A DNA stretch of 64,000 nt from an alpha proteobacterium BAL199 (GCA_000171835.1 ABHC01000017.1:1-64000); one strand, 5' to 3'. Numbered from the stretch's first letter, positions 1-7,936 are shown. Notes: generated by a model not told the origin, from the letters alone. Program-made: numbers and translations.

Positions 1-131
1 AGCAGCGCCTCGCCGTCCAGGTGACCGAAGGCGCGGTCCCAGGCGGCGGCGTAGGTCGGGGCATGCGACGGGCCAACGCCCCCCGACTCGCCCGCCAAGT
101 CGCTCGACGTATCGCGATACATGACACTCAT
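1..131 (-). CDS. cysH: Phosphoadenylyl-sulfate reductase, N-terminal fragment
   Basis: Only the first 43 codons are inside the window; the gene runs off the left edge. The readable N-terminus ends in a WDRAFGHLDGEALL stretch, which resembles the start of PAPS/APS reductases. It follows the DUF934 gene on the same strand after a gap of 25 bases, the usual place for cysH in alphaproteobacterial sulfite-reduction clusters. The enzyme would reduce (phospho)adenylyl sulfate to sulfite for the downstream sulfite reductase. No catalytic residue is visible in this fragment, so the call rests mainly on context and on the short N-terminal match. Confidence 0.6.
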   Translation of the reverse strand, partial: MSVMYRDTSSDLAGESGGVGPSHAPTYAAAWDRAFGHLDGEAL

Positions 132-156
132 CCCGGTTGCAGGGTCGGGCGGCTGC

Positions 157-741
157 TCAGTAGGCCCAGGTGGCGGCGCAGACCGCGAGTTCGGCCGCGT
201 CGGCAACCCGGACCGGCTCCGAGCGGATCACCGACTGGGAGGCGCGGGCCGGCACGGCGTAGCGCCGACGGGCCGAGATGGGCGCCTGGGCGTCGGTGGC
301 CGGCTGATACCAGGCACTGAACGCCGTGGTCGCCGACTGCCAGCCGCCGGCCGCTCGCTCGTCGACGTCCAGGGCGTCGAACCCGCAGCGCAGCATGAAG
401 GCGATCTGGTCGCGCAGGACGTGGCCGACCGCCCGGACTTCGCCTGTGAAGCCGTGACGTTCCCGCAGCAGGCGGGCGTAGGAGTAGGCCCGACCATCGG
501 TGAACTTCGGGAACTCCAGCGCCACCAGATCGAGACGGTCCAGGTCGGCAGCGATCAGGCCCGGCGACTGCGCGCTGGCCAGCCGGACGCCCAGCGGTCC
601 GACCCGGCCGACCAGCCGGTCACGGTGCTGTTGCCAGAGTTCCAGCGTAACCAGCAGCGGACCGGAGCGGTCGAGGTCGGCTTCGGTGGTGGCCGCGAAC
701 CAGGGATCCTGGACGGCGGCTCCGTTCTTAATGAGTGGCAT
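157..741 (-). CDS. DUF934 family protein of the sulfite-reduction cluster
   Basis: A 194-residue protein of the DUF934 family (often labelled CysH-like oxidoreductase), which is almost always found beside cysI and cysH. The start is fixed by a strong AAGGAG ribosome site seven bases before ATG. That ATG lies inside the end of cysI, so the two genes overlap by 14 bases and are probably translationally coupled. Conserved family segments are visible (FPKFTDGRAYSYARLLRER, then GEVRAVGHVLRDQIAFMLRCG and DALDV). Its biochemical role is not established; an accessory role in sulfite reductase assembly or activity is inferred from its fixed neighbourhood. Confidence 0.85.
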   Translation of the reverse strand: MPLIKNGAAVQDPWFAATTEADLDRSGPLLVTLELWQQHRDRLVGRVGPLGVRLASAQSPGLIAADLDRLDLVALEFPKFTDGRAYSYARLLRERHGFTGEVRAVGHVLRDQIAFMLRCGFDALDVDERAAGGWQSATTAFSAWYQPATDAQAPISARRRYAVPARASQSVIRSEPVRVADAAELAVCAATWAY

Positions 742-2386
742 AGAGCTTCTCCTTGAACGGCTTGATACCAATGCGTCGATAGGTGTCGATGAACGGCTCG
801 TCCGAGCCGGTGCGCTTTTCCAGGTAGACGTCGACCACGGTCTCGACCGCGCCGACGATCTGGTCCTCGTCGAACGCCGGACCGACTATGTCGCCGATCG
901 CGGCGTTCTGGTCGGCGGCGCCCCCGAGCGTGACCTGGTAGAACTCCTTGCCCTTCTTATCGACGCCGAGGATGCCGATGTTGGCGACGTGGTGGTGGGC
1001 GCAGGCGTTGATGCAGCCGGAGATGTTGACGGTGACGTTGCCGATCTCCTGCTCGCGCTCCAGGTCCGCGAAACGGGTGCTGATCATCTGCGCGATCGGG
1101 ATCGAGCGGGCGTTCGCCAGGTTGCAGTAATCCAGACCCGGGCAGGCGATGATGTCGGACAGCTTGTGCGAGTTCGCCGTGGCCAGTCCGGCCGACGTCA
1201 GCTCCTGCCAGACCGCGAACAGGTCGCGTTGGCGCAGATCCGGCAGTAGCAGGTTCTGCTTGTAGGACACCCGGACCTCGCCGAAGCCGTAGCGATCGGC
1301 CAGGTCGGCGACCCGTTCCATCTGCTCGGCCGAGGCGTCGCCGGGAATGCCGCCATGCGGTTTCAGCGATACCGTGGCGATGGCGTAGCCCGGCTGTTTG
1401 TGAGCCTCGACGTTGCTGCGCACCCAGGCGTCGAACGCCCGGTTACCGGCCCGCTGGACATCCAGCTCGGGGCAGGTCGCGTCCAAGACTTCGTAGGCCG
1501 GCGGCGCGAAGTAGGCATGGATCCGGGCGATCTCGTCCTCCGGCAGCTTCAACTCGCTGTCGCGGATGTGCACCCATTCCTCCTCGACCAGCCGGGCAAA
1601 CTCCTCGGTCCCGGTCTCGCGCACCAGGATCTTGATGCGGGCCTTGTAGATGTTGTCGCGGCGGCCGAGCTGATTGTACACGCGCAGCACGGCTTCCAGG
1701 TACGACAGCAGGTGCTCGGCTGGCAGGAACTCGCGGATCGTCACCGCCAGGATGGGAGTGCGGCCCTGGCCGCCGCCGACCAGCACCTCGAAGCCGATCT
1801 CGCCGATGTCGTTGCGGACCATGCGCAGGCCGATGTCATGGGCGGCGGTCACCGCCCTATCGCCCGGCGCGCCGGTCACCGCGACCTTGAACTTGCGCGG
1901 CAGGAACGAGAACTCCGGGTGCAGGGTCGACCATTGCCGGATGATCTCGCAGTAGACGCGAGAGTCGGCAATCTCGTCGGCGGCGACTCCGGCGGTGGCG
2001 TCCGCCGTGGTGTTGCGGATGCAGTTGCCGCTGGTCTGGATGGCGTGCATCTCGACCGCCGCCAGATCGGCCAGGATATCCGGGGTGTCACCCAGGGTCG
2101 GCCAGTTGAACTGAATGTTCTGGCGCGTGGTGAAGTGGCCGTAGCCACGGTCGTACTTCCGGGCGATGTACCCCAGTTGCCGCAACTGGCGCGACGACAG
2201 CGTGCCGTAGGGGATGGCGACCCGCAGCATGTAGGCGTGAAGCTGCAGGTACAGGCCGTTCATCAGCCGCAGCGGCTTGAACTCGTCCTCGCTCAGCTCG
2301 CCGCTGATCCGACGGGCGACCTGCTCGCGGAACTGCTCGACCCGCTGGGTCACGAAGGTCTGGTCGAATTCGTCGTAGCGGTACAT
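728..2386 (-). CDS. cysI: Nitrite/sulfite reductase hemoprotein (sulfite reductase)
   Basis: A 552-residue siroheme and [4Fe-4S] enzyme, expected to reduce sulfite to sulfide in six electrons. Cluster and siroheme ligands are present as C415-x5-C421 (ACPGLDYC) and C458-x3-C462 (SGCINAC). The N-terminal half has the family segment GYGHFTTRQNIQFNW, and GNCIRNTTAD follows. The open frame extends further upstream, but the ATG at MYRYDEF starts where homologues begin and after the end of the DUF2849 gene. It sits between DUF2849 and DUF934 genes in an operon headed by cysG, which makes its siroheme. Sulfite rather than nitrite is preferred as substrate because of these neighbours. Confidence 0.93.
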   Translation of the reverse strand: MYRYDEFDQTFVTQRVEQFREQVARRISGELSEDEFKPLRLMNGLYLQLHAYMLRVAIPYGTLSSRQLRQLGYIARKYDRGYGHFTTRQNIQFNWPTLGDTPDILADLAAVEMHAIQTSGNCIRNTTADATAGVAADEIADSRVYCEIIRQWSTLHPEFSFLPRKFKVAVTGAPGDRAVTAAHDIGLRMVRNDIGEIGFEVLVGGGQGRTPILAVTIREFLPAEHLLSYLEAVLRVYNQLGRRDNIYKARIKILVRETGTEEFARLVEEEWVHIRDSELKLPEDEIARIHAYFAPPAYEVLDATCPELDVQRAGNRAFDAWVRSNVEAHKQPGYAIATVSLKPHGGIPGDASAEQMERVADLADRYGFGEVRVSYKQNLLLPDLRQRDLFAVWQELTSAGLATANSHKLSDIIACPGLDYCNLANARSIPIAQMISTRFADLEREQEIGNVTVNISGCINACAHHHVANIGILGVDKKGKEFYQVTLGGAADQNAAIGDIVGPAFDEDQIVGAVETVVDVYLEKRTGSDEPFIDTYRRIGIKPFKEKLYATH

Positions 2387-2406
2387 GGCGGTCTCGACGG
2401 TTCCGG

Positions 2407-2706
2407 TCAGAGGGTGGCGGCTTGGTAGCCGAGGTCGGTGCGCACGCTGGGTCCCAGGGTGCGCAGGGTCTCGCGCTGGCCGAGCGGGACTGCGCGGCCG
2501 TCGGCGGCATCGACCTTGAAGGTGTAGGGGCCGATGACCGTGCCGGCCTTGGCGACCCGCTCGGCGATGGCGAGCAACTCGGTCTCGCGCTCCTTCGTCG
2601 TGGCGACCGCGGCGTCGGCCAGATGCTCCGACCAGCCGCCCTCGGCGGTCAGGTAGATCACGAAGCCGTCCAGCAGGCGGTTGGCGGTGATGGCAGTGTT
2701 CGGCAT
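2407..2706 (-). CDS. DUF2849 domain protein
   Basis: A 99-residue soluble protein (MPNTAITANRLLDGFVIYLT...) of the DUF2849 family, found in alphaproteobacteria between cysG and cysI. The start is set by an AAGGAAC ribosome site just upstream of ATG; the longer frame upstream is antisense read-through of cysG. It contains no transmembrane segment, signal peptide or metal motif. Its constant position next to siroheme synthase and sulfite reductase suggests a helper function in sulfite reduction, but nothing in the sequence identifies the reaction. It ends 20 bases before cysI. Confidence 0.85.
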   Translation of the reverse strand: MPNTAITANRLLDGFVIYLTAEGGWSEHLADAAVATTKERETELLAIAERVAKAGTVIGPYTFKVDAADGRAVPLGQRETLRTLGPSVRTDLGYQAATL

Positions 2707-2720
2707 GACGAACAGTTCCT

Positions 2721-4118
2721 TCAGGATGCGACGGACAGCAGGCGCGACGCCGGCGCGGCATCGGCCAGAGCAACCACATCGCCGATGATGATCAGTGCCG
2801 GTCCGGTCAGTCGGTTGTCCCGGGCGATGCGATCGATCGTGGCGACGGTGCCGACGAAGCGGCGTTCGGTCGGCAGACTGGCGTTCTCGACAATGGCCGC
2901 AGGCGTCGATCCGGCGAGGCCGTTTGCGGTCAGGCGTCCGGCAACGGTCGTCAGCCGGCTCAGGCCCATGTAGATCGCCAGGGTCTGGTGAGAGCGTGCG
3001 GCGGCCTGCCAATCGACGTCCGGTTCGCTATCGTCGGCTCCGTGACCGGTGATGTATGTGACGGTCGACGCGAGCCCGCGGTGGCTGAGGGGGAATCCCG
3101 CAGCCGAAGCGGCGGCGGTCGCCGCGGTGATGCCGGGCACGACCTCGACCTCGATACCGTGGGCGCGCAGGTGAGCGACTTCCTCGCCGACCCGGCCGAA
3201 CAGGTTCGGGTCGCCGCCCTTCAGGCGAACGACGCGCTGGCCGTCACGGGCGCGGTGCACCAGCAGGGCGTTGATCTCGGCCTGGGTCCAGCTGTCCGCG
3301 CCCTTTGCCTTGCCGACCGAAATGCGGGTTGCGTCACGCCGGGCGTGGCTCAGGACCGCGTCGCTGACCAGCCGGTCGTGGATCACCACGTCGGCCTGTT
3401 GCAGCAGGCGCAGTGCCTTCAGGGTCAGCAGGTCGGGGTCGCCCGGCCCGGCGCCGACGATGTGCACGACCCCGTTCGTCAGGTCGCGGCCCTGCGCGGC
3501 AAGTTGGGTGAGGAACTGGGGGCACTCACCGTTATCGCCGCGCAGGATCCGCGTCGCGATCGGCCCGTCGAGGACCGAATCCCAGAACCGGCGGCGCTCC
3601 GGCGCCGACGCCAGTGCGTCGTTGACGCCCTGGCGGGCACCCTCGAGCGTGCGCGCCAGCCGCCCGAGACCGGTCGGCAGGACGGCCTCGATCCAGGAGC
3701 GTACCCGCCGCGCCAGCGCCGGAGAGGCCCCGCCGGTCGACACGGCGATCAGCACCGGGTTCCGGTCGATGATTGCCGGCATGATGAAATTGGACAGCTC
3801 CGGGCGGTCGACAACGTTGGTCGGGACCAGGGCGGCCCGCGCTGCGACGGCGACGGCAACGCCGTCGGCATCTGGGACGGCGACGATGACGACGGCCCGG
3901 CCGTTGGCATCACCCGCGCTCGGCCGCCGGCGGTACACGGTCAGGCGGCCGGTCCGCGCCCAATCCAGGATCTCGGCGGCGAGGGTGGTGGCGATCACCG
4001 TGACGTCGGCGCCGGCCGCCAGCAGCAGCCGGGCCTTCGGGACGGCTGTCTCGGTGTTGCCGCCGACCAGCAGCACCGGCTGACCGGCGAGGCGCAGAAA
4101 GGCGGGGAAGCCGTTCAC
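2721..4118 (-). CDS. cysG: Siroheme synthase (uroporphyrinogen-III C-methyltransferase / precorrin-2 dehydrogenase)
   Basis: A 465-residue two-domain protein. Residues 1 to about 205 form the precorrin-2 dehydrogenase/ferrochelatase part (PVLLVGGNTETAVPKARLLL, a Rossmann dinucleotide site). From about residue 215 comes the SAM-dependent uroporphyrinogen-III methyltransferase (VHIVGAGPGDPDLLTLKAL, then VVRLKGGDPNLFGRVGEE and VVPGITAATAAASAAGFPL). Together they turn uroporphyrinogen III into siroheme, the cofactor of the sulfite reductase encoded downstream. The start is GTG with GGAG nine bases upstream. It is the first gene of the cluster, about 110 bases downstream of a SAM-II riboswitch, so the methyl donor of this enzyme is also the likely feedback signal. 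Confidence 0.95.
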   Translation of the reverse strand: MNGFPAFLRLAGQPVLLVGGNTETAVPKARLLLAAGADVTVIATTLAAEILDWARTGRLTVYRRRPSAGDANGRAVVIVAVPDADGVAVAVAARAALVPTNVVDRPELSNFIMPAIIDRNPVLIAVSTGGASPALARRVRSWIEAVLPTGLGRLARTLEGARQGVNDALASAPERRRFWDSVLDGPIATRILRGDNGECPQFLTQLAAQGRDLTNGVVHIVGAGPGDPDLLTLKALRLLQQADVVIHDRLVSDAVLSHARRDATRISVGKAKGADSWTQAEINALLVHRARDGQRVVRLKGGDPNLFGRVGEEVAHLRAHGIEVEVVPGITAATAAASAAGFPLSHRGLASTVTYITGHGADDSEPDVDWQAAARSHQTLAIYMGLSRLTTVAGRLTANGLAGSTPAAIVENASLPTERRFVGTVATIDRIARDNRLTGPALIIIGDVVALADAAPASRLLSVAS

Positions 4119-4228
4119 GACGGACGCTCCACCTGGGTCCAGGGTATGCTAGTGTCTGAAGTGAAGGATGGTCGGATCACGGCGGACTCCAGCGGTTCGT
4201 ATCAACGAGCCCACGGAGCGATCCCCGT

Positions 4229-4283
4229 GGCGCTTTAGCAATTGGTCACGCGGCTGCAAGCTGCCCTGTCAAATCACCGCGGG
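4229..4283 (-). promoter_or_regulatory. SAM-II riboswitch upstream of cysG
   Basis: Read on the minus strand, the segment matches the SAM-II core in order: 5' P1 strand CGCGG, then TGATTTGAC, then CTTGCAG, then the 3' P1 strand CCGCG followed by TGACC, and finally GCTAAAGCGCC forming the pseudoknot region. The two P1 strands pair perfectly (CGCGG with CCGCG). GATTT, TTGCAG and GCTAAA are signature elements of the alphaproteobacterial SAM-binding RNA. A hairpin (CCACGG/CCGTGG, 4211-4230) follows immediately and may be part of the expression platform. SAM binding is expected to lower expression of the cysG operon; the gating mechanism is not visible. Confidence 0.87.
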
Positions 4284-4331
4284 TCCGTCAGGGAGGACCA
4301 AGCCCGATGCGTCGTTCGAAATACTATATGG

Positions 4332-4345
4332 CGAACGTATGTTCG
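4332..4345. promoter_or_regulatory. Candidate operator in the cysG/XRE divergent region
   Basis: The inverted repeat CGAAC-GTAT-GTTCG lies in the gap between the cysG operon and the divergent XRE-cupin gene, about 49 bases beyond the outer edge of the riboswitch and 58 to 85 bases before the regulator start. More half-sites surround it (GTTCG at 4314, GAAC at 4353 and 4372). Position and symmetry fit a binding site for the adjacent helix-turn-helix regulator that controls itself and cysG. No binding data can be read from sequence, so this is a positional inference. Confidence 0.4.
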
Positions 4346-4402
4346 TTGTAAAGAACATGGATCGATGAAAAGAACGAAATCTGCTGAACAGGTCGAAAAT
4401 CG

Positions 4403-4990
4403 ATGCCGCAACAGACCAAGGAACCGGGCATGGCCATCGCACCGCCGAAGTTTGGCGGCGAGATTCTGCGGGCGCGCAAGGATGCGGGGCTGAGTCTCGA
4501 CGAACTGGCTCGTCGATCCGGCGTGTCGAAGTCGATCCTGTCGCAGATCGAACGCGACAGCACCAATCCGACGATCGCCACGGTGTGGCGGATCTGTGCC
4601 GCGCTTGAGCGGACGCCTGAAAGCTTTTTCCGGTCGGGAGACGAGGAACGGTCAGGCGTTGCTCTGCTGAGTTCCAACGCGACGCCGGAGATTCAGAGCG
4701 AGGATGGGCGCTGCCGGCTCCGCATTCTGGGAGCCATCGAGACCGTGGAGCGCGTGCAGTGGTATGAGTTCCTGGCCGAGGCGGGAGGCACGCTGGTGTC
4801 GTCCGCGCATGGCGCCGGCAGCGTCGAGCACCTGACGGTGATTTCGGGAACCCTGTCGGTTGTCGCCAACGGCGATATCAAGACCGCCGGTCCGGGCGAA
4901 ACGCTGCGCTACGCCACGGCCCATGGCGACCATGTCATCCGCAACAACGACACCCAACCGGCCCGGGCGCTGATGGTGTGCGTCCTCTGA
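4403..4990 (+). CDS. XRE-family regulator with C-terminal cupin domain
   Basis: A 195-residue repressor-type protein. A helix-turn-helix occupies roughly residues 20-75 (GLSLDELARRSGVSKSILSQIERD, shortened here) and a cupin sensor domain roughly 110-195. This is the architecture of E. coli SutR (YdcN), a regulator of sulfur utilisation. It is transcribed divergently from the cysG sulfur cluster, so control of that cluster is a reasonable inference. Two starts are possible: the ATG at 4403, or the ATG at 4430, which has a better-placed AAGGA. The cupin ligand is not predictable from the sequence. Confidence 0.82.
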   Translation: MPQQTKEPGMAIAPPKFGGEILRARKDAGLSLDELARRSGVSKSILSQIERDSTNPTIATVWRICAALERTPESFFRSGDEERSGVALLSSNATPEIQSEDGRCRLRILGAIETVERVQWYEFLAEAGGTLVSSAHGAGSVEHLTVISGTLSVVANGDIKTAGPGETLRYATAHGDHVIRNNDTQPARALMVCVL

Positions 4991-5074
4991 TGACAAACGC
5001 ACCGCGTCCCGGACAGGGCACGCTTGCGCAGCCTTGTCCGGGACGTCGATTGCTGGATCAGACGATCCGGTCGG

Positions 5075-5344
5075 TTACTTGCACTTGAACGTGACGACGG
5101 TCCGGTCGGCGGCGGTGGTCGAGTCGGTTGCGTCCGCCTTGCCCATCGGCTCGGCACCGCGCGGATCGCAATGCGACTGTGCCATCTGGGTGGCGTCGCC
5201 CATGCCGGAGACGCTGTCGTAGTACACGACGCGGATCTCGGAACCGGACATGCTGGCGATCTCGGCCGCCGGGACGCCGCCGGTGCCACCGGCACACGCA
5301 GATACCAGAAGACCCAGGGAAACGACGGCGATCATTGTTTTCAT
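5075..5344 (-). CDS. Small lipoprotein, function unknown
   Basis: An 89-residue exported protein. The start is set by a GGAGGG ribosome site just before ATG. Residues 1-17 form a lipoprotein signal peptide (MKTMIAVVSLGLLVSAC) with lipobox LVSAC, so it should be lipid-anchored. The mature part has one internal cysteine in SHCDPRG and ends in TFKCK, which could form a disulfide in the periplasm. I do not recognise the family. It stands alone between the XRE regulator and the CDP-glucose dehydratase gene, convergent with the former. Confidence 0.75.
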   Translation of the reverse strand: MKTMIAVVSLGLLVSACAGGTGGVPAAEIASMSGSEIRVVYYDSVSGMGDATQMAQSHCDPRGAEPMGKADATDSTTAADRTVVTFKCK

Positions 5345-5652
5345 CTCTATACCCTCCTGAATGAGCCCCCAGTGTTCACCGGGTTTGCGGCTCCATCGCG
5401 GCTTGGCCGCCTTTGGAATGACAGAGTTACAACGTGCCAGCTTTGCGTCGGTTCCAAGGATAAGTGACAATAACTAAAATCCTATCACTTGATAGGCGGT
5501 TGTCAGGTACCGTCCGGCCGCAACCCGTGGCCGTGCGTGTTTCCGGCAGTGTATCGGGTTCTTGAGTGAGCGCAGTTCAGTTGCGCCAGGTCGGCACCGA
5601 GAACGTTTCGTCCAGGCGCCGCCGCGGACTGCGCATCGGCTGCTCCAACCGT
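5345..5652. other. Gene-free interval with one palindrome
   Basis: About 300 bases between the lipoprotein start and the end of the CDP-glucose dehydratase gene. Short frames here look like chance frames with no ribosome site or family resemblance. The only structure seen is the perfect inverted repeat CCTATCA-CT-TGATAGG at 5481-5496, within a locally AT-richer stretch. The lipoprotein promoter should lie in this interval. Confidence 0.5.
5481..5496. promoter_or_regulatory. Perfect inverted repeat, candidate operator
   Basis: CCTATCA and TGATAGG form a perfect 7+7 inverted repeat with a two-base centre, about 137 bases upstream of the lipoprotein start and inside AT-rich sequence that contrasts with the GC-rich surroundings. 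It is too compact to make a good transcription terminator (two-base loop, no T run). A protein-binding site is therefore the better reading. The cognate regulator is unknown. Confidence 0.35.
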
Positions 5653-6744
5653 TCAACTCACCAATGGGCGGGAACGCTGGTAGCTCTCCAGATCGGTGTC
5701 GCATAACGCCCGTGCGTCACCGCCGTCTCGATACCGCCCGTACCAAGCGATGGTTGCCTGGATCGTTCTGTTCAGATCCCATTGGCAGCGAACGCCGAGA
5801 CGGTCTCGAGCCTGGGAACTGTCCACTGCAAGAAAGTCCGATTCATGGAATGGACTGGCCGGGCCATGCCACTGGACCGCTCCGCCGCCGTGGGCTTTCT
5901 GGGCGATTTCGACAACCCGGCGCACATTGGCGACCGCACTGGCATCGGGTCCAAAGTTCCAGGCGCCGGCAAGAGACCGGTCCTGCGACAGACGTTCCGT
6001 TAGAATCAGATACCCCGCCAGCGGCTCCAGCACATGCTGCCACGGCCGAATTGCATCCGGCATCCGCACCACCAGCGGACGATTCTGTGACCATGCTCGG
6101 ATCATCTCGGGAAACAGCCGCCGGTCGGACCAGTCGCCGCCTCCGACGACATTGCCCGCCCGCACCGTGGCGATCGCGACGCCGCGTGGTTTCAGGAACG
6201 CCTCCCGATAGGCCGAGACGATCAGCTCCGCGGCCGCCTTGCTGGCTCCGTAAGCTTCGGAGCCTCCGAGCGGAGCGTCTTCGGCGAAGGTCTGTCGGTC
6301 ACCCGTGTCGCGATAGACCTTGTCGGTCGTTGCCAGGACGGCGCATCGAACGGAAGGGGTTTGCCGGATCGCCTCCAGCACGTTCAGCGTCCCGGTCGTG
6401 TTGATATCGAAGGTCTCCATCGGGTGCTGGTGGGCGTGGCCGACCAATGCCTGGGCCGCCAGATGCAGGATGATCTCCGGTGCGGCCGTCCGCACCGCGG
6501 TGGCGACGGCCGCACGATCCCTCAGATCAACCAGCGCAGTCGGTGCGAGTTGATCCAGACGGGCCGCCTTGAACAGGCTGGGCTCGGTGTGCGGTGGCAG
6601 CGCGAGGCCTTGGACCTGCGCGCCAAGCCGGTGCAGCCACAGGGTCAGCCAACTGCCTTTGAAGCCGGTGCTGCCGGTGACCAGTACCCGCCGGCCTCTC
6701 CACCACGCCGGCTCGGGCAGGCTGGGCACTTCGAGGTGGACCAT
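5653..6744 (-). CDS. rfbG: CDP-glucose 4,6-dehydratase
   Basis: A 363-residue extended short-chain dehydrogenase. Residues near 20-30 carry the NAD site GSTGFKGSW typical of RfbG, followed by LHLAAQALVGHAH and a TTDKVYRD stretch, with the catalytic pair in YGASK and the family segments GNVVGGGDW and RPWQHVLEPL. It converts CDP-D-glucose to CDP-4-keto-6-deoxyglucose, the entry to 3,6-dideoxyhexoses and related sugars of surface polysaccharides. An AGGAG-type site precedes the ATG. It stands alone: no cytidylyltransferase (rfbF) or later dideoxysugar genes are adjacent, which is unusual for this family. Confidence 0.9.
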   Translation of the reverse strand: MVHLEVPSLPEPAWWRGRRVLVTGSTGFKGSWLTLWLHRLGAQVQGLALPPHTEPSLFKAARLDQLAPTALVDLRDRAAVATAVRTAAPEIILHLAAQALVGHAHQHPMETFDINTTGTLNVLEAIRQTPSVRCAVLATTDKVYRDTGDRQTFAEDAPLGGSEAYGASKAAAELIVSAYREAFLKPRGVAIATVRAGNVVGGGDWSDRRLFPEMIRAWSQNRPLVVRMPDAIRPWQHVLEPLAGYLILTERLSQDRSLAGAWNFGPDASAVANVRRVVEIAQKAHGGGAVQWHGPASPFHESDFLAVDSSQARDRLGVRCQWDLNRTIQATIAWYGRYRDGGDARALCDTDLESYQRSRPLVS

Positions 6745-6911
6745 ATGAACCTGCTCCTGATGGTGCGGAGGCGGCCCGGCGATAGGATGTTGGCCGAAAT
6801 GGGCTCGTCATTGTCATTGTGCCTACCGTGCGACGCCCCGACTGTTCAACGCCGGATGTTCGATGCTCCGCGATCGGCACGGCACGTCAGCGCGTTGTCG
6901 AGGAGGAATGT

Positions 6912-7229
6912 ATGCCAACGGTCGTGAACGACGTTCGCTCGTTCAAGATGGAGCGCGCCTGGGGTGCTCGAGACTTGGCTGAAGTCGCCGGCGCGACCAT
7001 TCGGCTGCATTGGACGGATCAGCCATACAAATGGCACGTGAATGACGGAGCCGAAGTCTTCGTGGTCCTCGACGGCACGGTCGACATGCGTTACCGCGAA
7101 GGTGGGGTTGAGAAGTCGGTCAGGCTTGGCGCTGCCGATATGTTCATCGCGGAGATTGGTGACGAGCATGTTGCCCATCCGGTGGGCGAGGCACGGGTTC
7201 TGGTCGTCGAACGCAAAGGCTCAGTCTGA
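6912..7229 (+). CDS. Small cupin-domain protein
   Basis: A 105-residue single-domain cupin. The barrel signature is visible as W-H-x-N-D-G-A-E-V-F-V-V-L-D-G (first motif) and a later DMFIAEIGDEHVAHPVGEAR with a histidine pair (second motif). The start is set by GAGGAGGAAT immediately upstream of ATG; the frame is open further upstream but without a ribosome site. Metal-binding residues seem partly retained. The substrate is unknown. It is followed after 24 bases by the DUF1272 gene on the same strand, so they may be co-transcribed. Confidence 0.8.
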   Translation: MPTVVNDVRSFKMERAWGARDLAEVAGATIRLHWTDQPYKWHVNDGAEVFVVLDGTVDMRYREGGVEKSVRLGAADMFIAEIGDEHVAHPVGEARVLVVERKGSV

Positions 7230-7253
7230 TCAAACCAAAGTCGGGAGGGTGGC

Positions 7254-7565
7254 ATGGCTCTGCAACTGCGGCCGAATTGCGAATACTGCGACAAGGACCT
7301 GCCACCGGATGCGACCGAGGCGCGGATCTGCAGCTATGAGTGCACGTTCTGCGCCGAGTGCGTGGACACCAAGCTGCGGAACGTCTGCCCGAATTGCGGC
7401 GGCGGTTTCACACCGCGCCCGGTCCGGCCGGCGACCGAGTGGCGCAAGGGGGTATCGGTTGCCCACCAACCGCCCTCGGACCAGCGTGTCCATCTGAAGC
7501 GAACGCCGGACGAGATCGCATCGCTTCGAGCGCGGGTATCGGACGTGCCGCCGGAACGGCGGTGA
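7254..7565 (+). CDS. DUF1272 zinc-ribbon protein
   Basis: A 103-residue cysteine-rich protein of the DUF1272 family. The first 60 residues carry paired cysteines (CEYC, CSYECTFCAEC, CPNCGGG) that should bind zinc. The rest is a basic, probably disordered tail. A GGGAGGG ribosome site precedes the ATG. The family is widespread in proteobacteria but has no assigned activity. Its position directly after a small cupin gene suggests a shared transcript. Confidence 0.88.
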   Translation: MALQLRPNCEYCDKDLPPDATEARICSYECTFCAECVDTKLRNVCPNCGGGFTPRPVRPATEWRKGVSVAHQPPSDQRVHLKRTPDEIASLRARVSDVPPERR

Positions 7566-7611
7566 AGGATCCCGGCCGCCGTTCCCCGAGAACGATTTTG
7601 TCTGACGGCTG

Positions 7612-7800
7612 TCAGGATCTGGATACGTGCTCGGGTTTACCTTTGCGCTTGGTCGAGGCCAACTCCTCCAACTCCTTTTCGGTCATCGACTCGACCATCG
7701 ATTTTGACGCGCCTTTCAACTCGCTTTTCTTGATCTCGCCCCGCTTGGCGGCCAGGGCCGCACCGGCGGCTTTCTGCTGGGATTTCGACTTCGCGGGCAT
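7612..7800 (-). CDS. DUF3008 small basic protein
   Basis: A 62-residue lysine-rich protein beginning MPAKSKSQQKAAGAALAAKR, characteristic of the DUF3008 family. The ATG has a clear GGAGGTC ribosome site. Helix-prone, highly charged repeats of KSKS, KKSE and KSMVE suggest an unstructured or nucleic-acid-associated protein, but the function is unknown. It is convergent with the DUF1272 gene. Confidence 0.82.
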   Translation of the reverse strand: MPAKSKSQQKAAGAALAAKRGEIKKSELKGASKSMVESMTEKELEELASTKRKGKPEHVSRS

Positions 7801-7910
7801 CTCGACCTCCGGTGATGGGTGGGGATCGCCGTGCGATCTGCGCCGGTAATCCGGTCGACCTGCGAACAGTTCCCGAATTCGCACGTGTTGAAGGGCGCCG
7901 GGAAATGCAG

Positions 7911-7936
7911 AACGCGCCGGCTTTCACCGGCGCGTT
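7911..7936 (-). terminator. Hairpin terminator after the acid phosphatase gene
   Basis: AACGCGCCGG-CTTTCA-CCGGCGCGTT makes a perfect ten-base-pair GC-rich stem with a six-base loop, 27 bases beyond the stop of the acid phosphatase gene. There is no long T run. It could act as a rho-independent-type stop or an RNA-stabilising hairpin, and being symmetrical could work in both directions. Confidence 0.7.
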
